Source: Gammaproteobacteria bacterium (GTDB taxonomy: Bacteria > Pseudomonadota > Gammaproteobacteria > Pseudomonadales > Azotimanducaceae_A). From it: a stretch of DNA of 64,000 nucleotides. Every line of letters starts with the position of its first letter. Position 1 is the stretch's first letter. The stretch spans positions 62,001-126,000 of the forward strand of contig DUAT01000094.1 in NCBI GenBank assembly GCA_012960755.1, read 5' to 3'. Made by a program: the position numbers and the translations under genes. The notes beneath the pieces were generated by a model. That model saw only the letters and a list, made by a program, of their open reading frames with translations, did not search any database and was not told where the DNA came from. Below, piece by piece: positions 60,318 through 64,000 of the stretch.

Positions 60318-61088
60318 CTACTCCGGGGACGACACTAGCAAACTCTCGTACGCTGATGCGGCCTGGTCGACCGCCATCATCGCGTTAACTCCAAGTATCT
60401 CGGTATGAGATGACGTCAAAGGGAGGCTGTCTATTAGACTCCAGAGTTCTTCGCTATGAAAGGCATCAATTTCTGCATGCTCATAAAGTGAGCGTAAACT
60501 TGATTTCGGAATCGCCATTTTTCTCGTCACTATGTCCAATTCCTTCGTTGTTGGCGGATTGCCCTCTATGACGGCCAGATAAGCCAAAATCGATACTGGG
60601 TGTTCATGCTTGATGTAATAATATTGTGTACCGATCTTCGTGACAATGTCAGGGGGTGTTACCCGCCGGACCTTGTCGCTAAGTTCCAGTATTTCAATAT
60701 CCTCGAGTAGCCGCGTATCGTGTCCTTGTTCCTCTGCGATGTGGTCGGTTAAATATGTCTTTAACTGATCGGCCACCGGGCATTTCGGTGAGAGTCTTCG
60801 TGCCTCCTCCAGAGCACACTCCAACAACGGAACACTGGCACGAACAGAGTGATAAAGCTGAGTTAGATGCTGTCTAAATAATTCATCAATCTTGGGGTGC
60901 GCCCAAAATAGCCTGAGCTGCTCTTCCAGTCGCGGCATAACCATTTGAATCTTGATTTTTAACAAATCGCTATTTGATGCTTGGACGTTGTTCCCCATGA
61001 AGAGATCGTTGTATTTCGACTCGAAGAGCCAATACTGCACCCTGAACTCGCGAGTGTAAATCACTAAAAGAGCAGCTCCTTGCTTCAC
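60318..61088 (-). CDS. Heme-oxygenase-fold (iron-containing redox) protein
   Basis: A 256-residue helical protein of the TENA/PqqC/HDO-like fold. HIAEEQGHDTRLLEDIE gives a Glu and two His and HAEIDAFHSEELW a second His/Glu set: a plausible diiron site of the heme-oxygenase-like diiron oxidase type. KYYYIKHEHPVS-like lines between are typical. The substrate is unknown; HDO enzymes modify amino acids, fatty acids or nucleosides. The GTG at 61088 is an uncertain start; an ATG at 60998 would shorten the protein by 30 residues. It is directly upstream of the TIR gene. Confidence 0.7.
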   Translation of the reverse strand: MKQGAALLVIYTREFRVQYWLFESKYNDLFMGNNVQASNSDLLKIKIQMVMPRLEEQLRLFWAHPKIDELFRQHLTQLYHSVRASVPLLECALEEARRLSPKCPVADQLKTYLTDHIAEEQGHDTRLLEDIEILELSDKVRRVTPPDIVTKIGTQYYYIKHEHPVSILAYLAVIEGNPPTTKELDIVTRKMAIPKSSLRSLYEHAEIDAFHSEELWSLIDSLPLTSSHTEILGVNAMMAVDQAASAYESLLVSSPE

Positions 61089-61289
61089 TATTTACTCTAT
61101 GGGATCGGATGCAGATAAAATTAAACTGGTGACTGATAGCAGCAAGAAATAGTTGATTTTTAGACCGTCATTGAATATTGCAGTAGGTTTGCGGTTGGGT
61201 TTGGTTGGTTTTGGGGCTATTGGCCCGTAGCTGAAAATGCCGGGGGATTGATCTGCTTGAATTTCCGCGATGTAAAATTTACGTTTCTT
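61089..61289. other. Intergenic region
   Basis: 200 bases upstream of the heme-oxygenase-fold gene with T/G-rich stretches. No clear promoter, repeat or gene is seen. Confidence 0.3.
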
Positions 61290-61657
61290 TGGGGATAGTG
61301 ATAACGGCTGACAGTGCGCAACAGGGAATATTCCTTCCGAGAGCGATGGTCTTGTTACAAACGATGGTGGTTACAACGATCCGCAAGGTACGACTACCAA
61401 CCCCTACGTCATACCACTGACAGAGGGAGATATGGCAAGCACTTTTTCGGAGTCTATACCACAGTTATTCGATAAAGCTTGGGCTAAACACCGAAGACGA
61501 GTTGCAAGTCCGGGTTGATCTCGGCAGCCACCCATCAGACCCAGACGAAGGAATAAACGGCACAATTGTTGTTGTAACGGATTTTTCACCGGTTAGTGTC
61601 AAAGTGTTTCCATTCGGCCGTGATTTGGCTTTCGTTGGCCACACTAGCGCACAATAA
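61290..61657 (+). pseudogene. Degraded gene remnant
   Basis: Two frames together read like one protein end: TNDGGYNDPQGTTTNPYVI-like sequence in one frame, then after a shift near 61480 the frame LGLNTEDELQVRVDLG, HPSDPDEGINGTIVVV and SVKVFPFGRDLAFVGH ending at TAA 61655-61657. No start or ribosome site is visible. I do not recognise the family. It overlaps the end of the lipoprotein gene on the other strand by 14 bases. Confidence 0.45.
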
Positions 61658-62132
61658 AAATTCTTGGGTCCAGTTCGCAGGAATCACTGAAAAAAACTGA
61701 GTATTTATATACTGGTTTTAAAGGGTCGCTTTTTGAATTTTCCCGGATTTTACATCTGAAAGATGTCTTCTTTTCCGAAATCCTGCACAGTCCGGTATTC
61801 GCAAACGGCGTATTGTCATCTTCGAAAATCAGGGTGAATTCTTCATCAGGCTCACCTTCCTCGGCGACAAAATTCCACTCGATCCATTTCACCTTCCGAG
61901 GGCGGGATGGCGCCTGGCAAACTTCGTTTTTGGGGTCGTTGTCTCCTATAAAGGAACATGTGGGAGACGCCGTTTGAGTAACGATTTCAGCGCAAGACTT
62001 CTTGCTGACGTCGACTTTGCTCACGGTTGGAGGGTCGCGACGTTTGAAGCCACTTTGGCCCACAAAAAATGAACATGATGTCAGGCAAATTAACGTAACC
62101 GATACAATTGAAAATTTTACAAGTTGTTTCAT
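61644..62132 (-). CDS. Hypothetical lipoprotein
   Basis: A 162-residue protein with a lipoprotein signal: VKFSIVSVTLICLTSC, the lipobox LTS-C at residue 20. The mature part has several cysteines (SKKSCAEIV, SPTCSF, EVCQAP, GLCRIS, SFRCKI, DSCELD) that could form periplasmic disulfides. I do not recognise a family. It lies 28 bases downstream of the large TPR gene on the same strand. Confidence 0.78.
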   Translation of the reverse strand: MKQLVKFSIVSVTLICLTSCSFFVGQSGFKRRDPPTVSKVDVSKKSCAEIVTQTASPTCSFIGDNDPKNEVCQAPSRPRKVKWIEWNFVAEEGEPDEEFTLIFEDDNTPFANTGLCRISEKKTSFRCKIRENSKSDPLKPVYKYSVFFSDSCELDPRIFIVR

Positions 62133-62160
62133 ATCAAAGTTTCCTTACTTCTTGTTTGTT

Positions 62161-64000
62161 CTAAGGGTCTGCGTCTTCTTTTTCGAATTGAGCAGACGAT
62201 TCAAATAAAACATCGAAATTCGCATCGAGCTTAAGCAGCTTGCGCCCATAGCCAAGTGTTATCAAGTTGTTAAGTGTCTGGTTAGCTGTTTTGATATCGC
62301 CGAGTCTTGCATAGCTGATGGTCACATAATAGACAACGTCCATATCATTTGAGGCGGTCGACATCGCGCGGTCAATAAAAATTTGAGCATTTTCTCTATC
62401 ACCCAATGCTGCATAGTACGCCGCCACGTTTGCCACCGTTATGTAATCATTTGGGTCTATACCCAGCTGCCGAAGGGCGAGCTCAATGGCTTGCCGGAAG
62501 TGTGGGGCATAATCACGAAGCTGGCTGACGTAATATGACTCGCCAATGAGTCCTGGGTAGATGTAATTGTCTGGTGCTATCGCATGCCCTTTTTGGTACA
62601 TCTCTGCTGCCGCTTCGAATTCCCGTTGGTAGAAATAGCTGGTACCAAGGTTACCATAGATCCCTGCGATGCCAGGATCCAGTTCTGCTGCTTGTCTCCA
62701 AATCACGACAGCTTGCTTATAATCGCCTAACATAAAATAAGCACTGCCAATGTTATTCAGGATGCCGCCTTCATCCGGCGCCAGAGTAGACGCAGTCTGA
62801 AATGTCTCCAACGCTGGCGCAAATTCTGCCTTGCTGAACTGATGAATACCGAGCGCCTGGTAGTTTTCCCAATGATTGGGATCTACAGTGATAGCTTCTC
62901 GGTACCATTTTTTGGCTTCGGTATTTGCGCCCATTCGAGCCATGGTGGCAGCAAGACCGCGCATAGCATCGGTTGAGTATGGGGCCAGCTCCAGGGAACG
63001 CTTGTAGCTATCAATGCCTTTCTGCGCCTGACCAGTTTCCCGGTAGAGCATTCCAAGCGCATTATGTACGGTGGCATCCTGCCCACCGAGCGTAAGCGCC
63101 CGATGACAATGGGTTTCTGCCAGTTGGATGTTTGTCTCAGCCCTTGAATCGAGATAAAGCCCCAGATAGGTACTGCACAACCCCGCATGTGCTGGTGCGT
63201 AACTCGGTGCTTCCTTGAGCACCCGGGAGAACCCTGTTGCAGCCGATTCCAATGCTTCCAGTGTATGGCTGCGACGCAACAGAGCGTTGGCCGCCAGGTA
63301 GGTGCGAAAAGTCTGCGGTGAAATTTCCTCATCCAGTTGTGACAATGCGTCTGTTGATAACCCGAGACTAATTAACAAATCGCCAGTTTGAGTACGTGCT
63401 GCGGTCGAAAGATTGTTTGGCAGTGATGGGATCTGCCAGGTTTCGATTGAGGCTCCATCCCGGTCGACTAAGCGGGATATGAGTACATCGTCGACAATCT
63501 CTCCCTGTAGCGTGTAGTCGGCTTGCGGTGCTGGTCCATCGGAGACCCGAACCACCAGATTAGGACTGGTCGCCAGTAAACGCTGTATTTCGTATTCCAG
63601 TCCTGATGAAGCTTCAGAATCCGATGCGATCGGCTCAATGACCAGGTTAATGGCCTCGGTTTCGGATTCAGTTTGATACCGCCAGCTGATAGCCAGTGAA
63701 AACACCAGCCCGATCATGAGCATCAGGTAAACTGGCAATTTGCTACGAGCTGGTCTGCTTGGATTCAAAGCTACCGGTGTGGATCTGACGGTTGCGGTCA
63801 CGGCCACTAGAAGGTGATCTAGATAACGCGGGTCCTTATCGCGGTGAAGCGCCTGTATACTACTTAACCCCACCTGTAGGTCGGTGGTGAGCTGTGTATC
63901 TTCCAGGTAGACCGGTAAGATGTCTTTGCTTTGGTCAAGCGCATAATTAATTTCACCGCTGCAGTGGTCTGACACAAGTGAGGCTTTGGAGATATAAAAC
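62161..64000 (-). CDS. TIR-TM-TPR protein, cut by the window end
   Basis: The frame is still open at the window edge, so this gene starts outside. The visible part begins YISKASLVSDHCSGEINYAL, the C-terminal part of a TIR domain. It is followed by one membrane helix (KLPVYLMLMIGLVFSLAISW), a TolB/FlgO-like domain and a series of TPR units (YAPAHAGLCSTYLGLYLDSRA, GDYKQAVVIWRQAAELDPG and others). An internal GTG at 63975 is not a credible start because it would cut the TIR domain. It is architecturally related to the protein at 58413 but has an extra membrane helix, so the C-terminal part is probably periplasmic. Confidence 0.85.
   Translation of the reverse strand, partial: FYISKASLVSDHCSGEINYALDQSKDILPVYLEDTQLTTDLQVGLSSIQALHRDKDPRYLDHLLVAVTATVRSTPVALNPSRPARSKLPVYLMLMIGLVFSLAISWRYQTESETEAINLVIEPIASDSEASSGLEYEIQRLLATSPNLVVRVSDGPAPQADYTLQGEIVDDVLISRLVDRDGASIETWQIPSLPNNLSTAARTQTGDLLISLGLSTDALSQLDEEISPQTFRTYLAANALLRRSHTLEALESAATGFSRVLKEAPSYAPAHAGLCSTYLGLYLDSRAETNIQLAETHCHRALTLGGQDATVHNALGMLYRETGQAQKGIDSYKRSLELAPYSTDAMRGLAATMARMGANTEAKKWYREAITVDPNHWENYQALGIHQFSKAEFAPALETFQTASTLAPDEGGILNNIGSAYFMLGDYKQAVVIWRQAAELDPGIAGIYGNLGTSYFYQREFEAAAEMYQKGHAIAPDNYIYPGLIGESYYVSQLRDYAPHFRQAIELALRQLGIDPNDYITVANVAAYYAALGDRENAQIFIDRAMSTASNDMDVVYYVTISYARLGDIKTANQTLNNLITLGYGRKLLKLDANFDVLFESSAQFEKEDADP

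Noticed and set aside
1..64000. CRISPR array, tRNA, rRNA or insertion sequence
   Set aside because: No regularly spaced repeat-spacer pattern, no tRNA-like T-arm with acceptor stem, no rRNA and no transposase gene were seen.

Overview
The window reads as chromosomal DNA of a heterotrophic, Gram-negative proteobacterium, most likely an uncultured marine-type gammaproteobacterium. This is inferred from the gene families, the lipoprotein and Sec signals and the moderate GC content; there is no rRNA or tRNA to confirm it. It is almost wall-to-wall coding up to about 54 kb and is dominated by catabolic enzymes for hydrophobic carbon sources: 8 short-chain dehydrogenases, 2 acyl-CoA dehydrogenases, 2 enoyl-CoA hydratases, 2 Rieske oxygenase alpha subunits, a cytochrome P450, 2 luciferase-like flavin monooxygenases, 2 ThuA-domain proteins, a thiolase-like enzyme and a single-chain biotin-dependent acyl-CoA carboxylase.

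Layout. 0.1-5.6 kb: a complete oligopeptide/dipeptide-type ABC importer operon (minus strand). 5.8-8.7 kb: a two-gene operon, thiolase-like enzyme plus a linalool dehydratase/isomerase-family enzyme. 8.8-14.4 kb: cupin, acyl-CoA carboxylase and a lipoprotein carboxylesterase. 14.4-18.3 kb: a SelA-related PLP enzyme, an amidohydrolase and an FGGY kinase. 18.4-31.3 kb: acyl-CoA and SDR catabolic genes, Rieske oxygenase, thioredoxin, glutaredoxin and an AraC regulator. 31.3-45.7 kb: oligopeptidase, GPH transporter, P450 operon, aminoglycoside-phosphotransferase-like kinase, molybdopterin oxidoreductase, SDRs and a second Rieske oxygenase. 45.8-54 kb: flavin monooxygenases, ThuA proteins, a tandem pair of TetR regulators and an AhpD-like protein. 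54.2-56.4 kb: a small array of integron-type gene cassettes without an integrase, partly decayed. 56.5-64 kb: an FG-GAP repeat protein, two TIR/TPR proteins (one cut by the window edge), a heme-oxygenase-fold protein and a lipoprotein.

Main discovery. Two genes that look broken are interrupted by a single in-frame TGA exactly where their family has a functional cysteine. In the linalool dehydratase/isomerase-like gene (7248-8747) TGA replaces the second catalytic Cys. In the AhpD-like gene (52917-53996) TGA replaces the second Cys of a CxxC redox motif. Each TGA is followed at the expected distance by a hairpin fitting the bacterial SECIS pattern. The first has loop GGTCT 18 nt after TGA, which is the loop and spacing I recall for E. 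coli fdhF. Both are best read as selenoproteins. The AhpD-like class is already known among bacterial selenoproteins; I know of no selenocysteine-containing linalool dehydratase/isomerase family member.

Second discovery. An 18-bp palindrome (ACAGTCA-AGCN-TGACTGT) recurs in the promoters of catabolic operons from 19 to 52 kb, in several cases directly after a recognisable -10 box. It probably is the operator of the local TetR regulators. Short 12-15 bp tandem repeats also recur in 5' leaders of this catabolic cluster.
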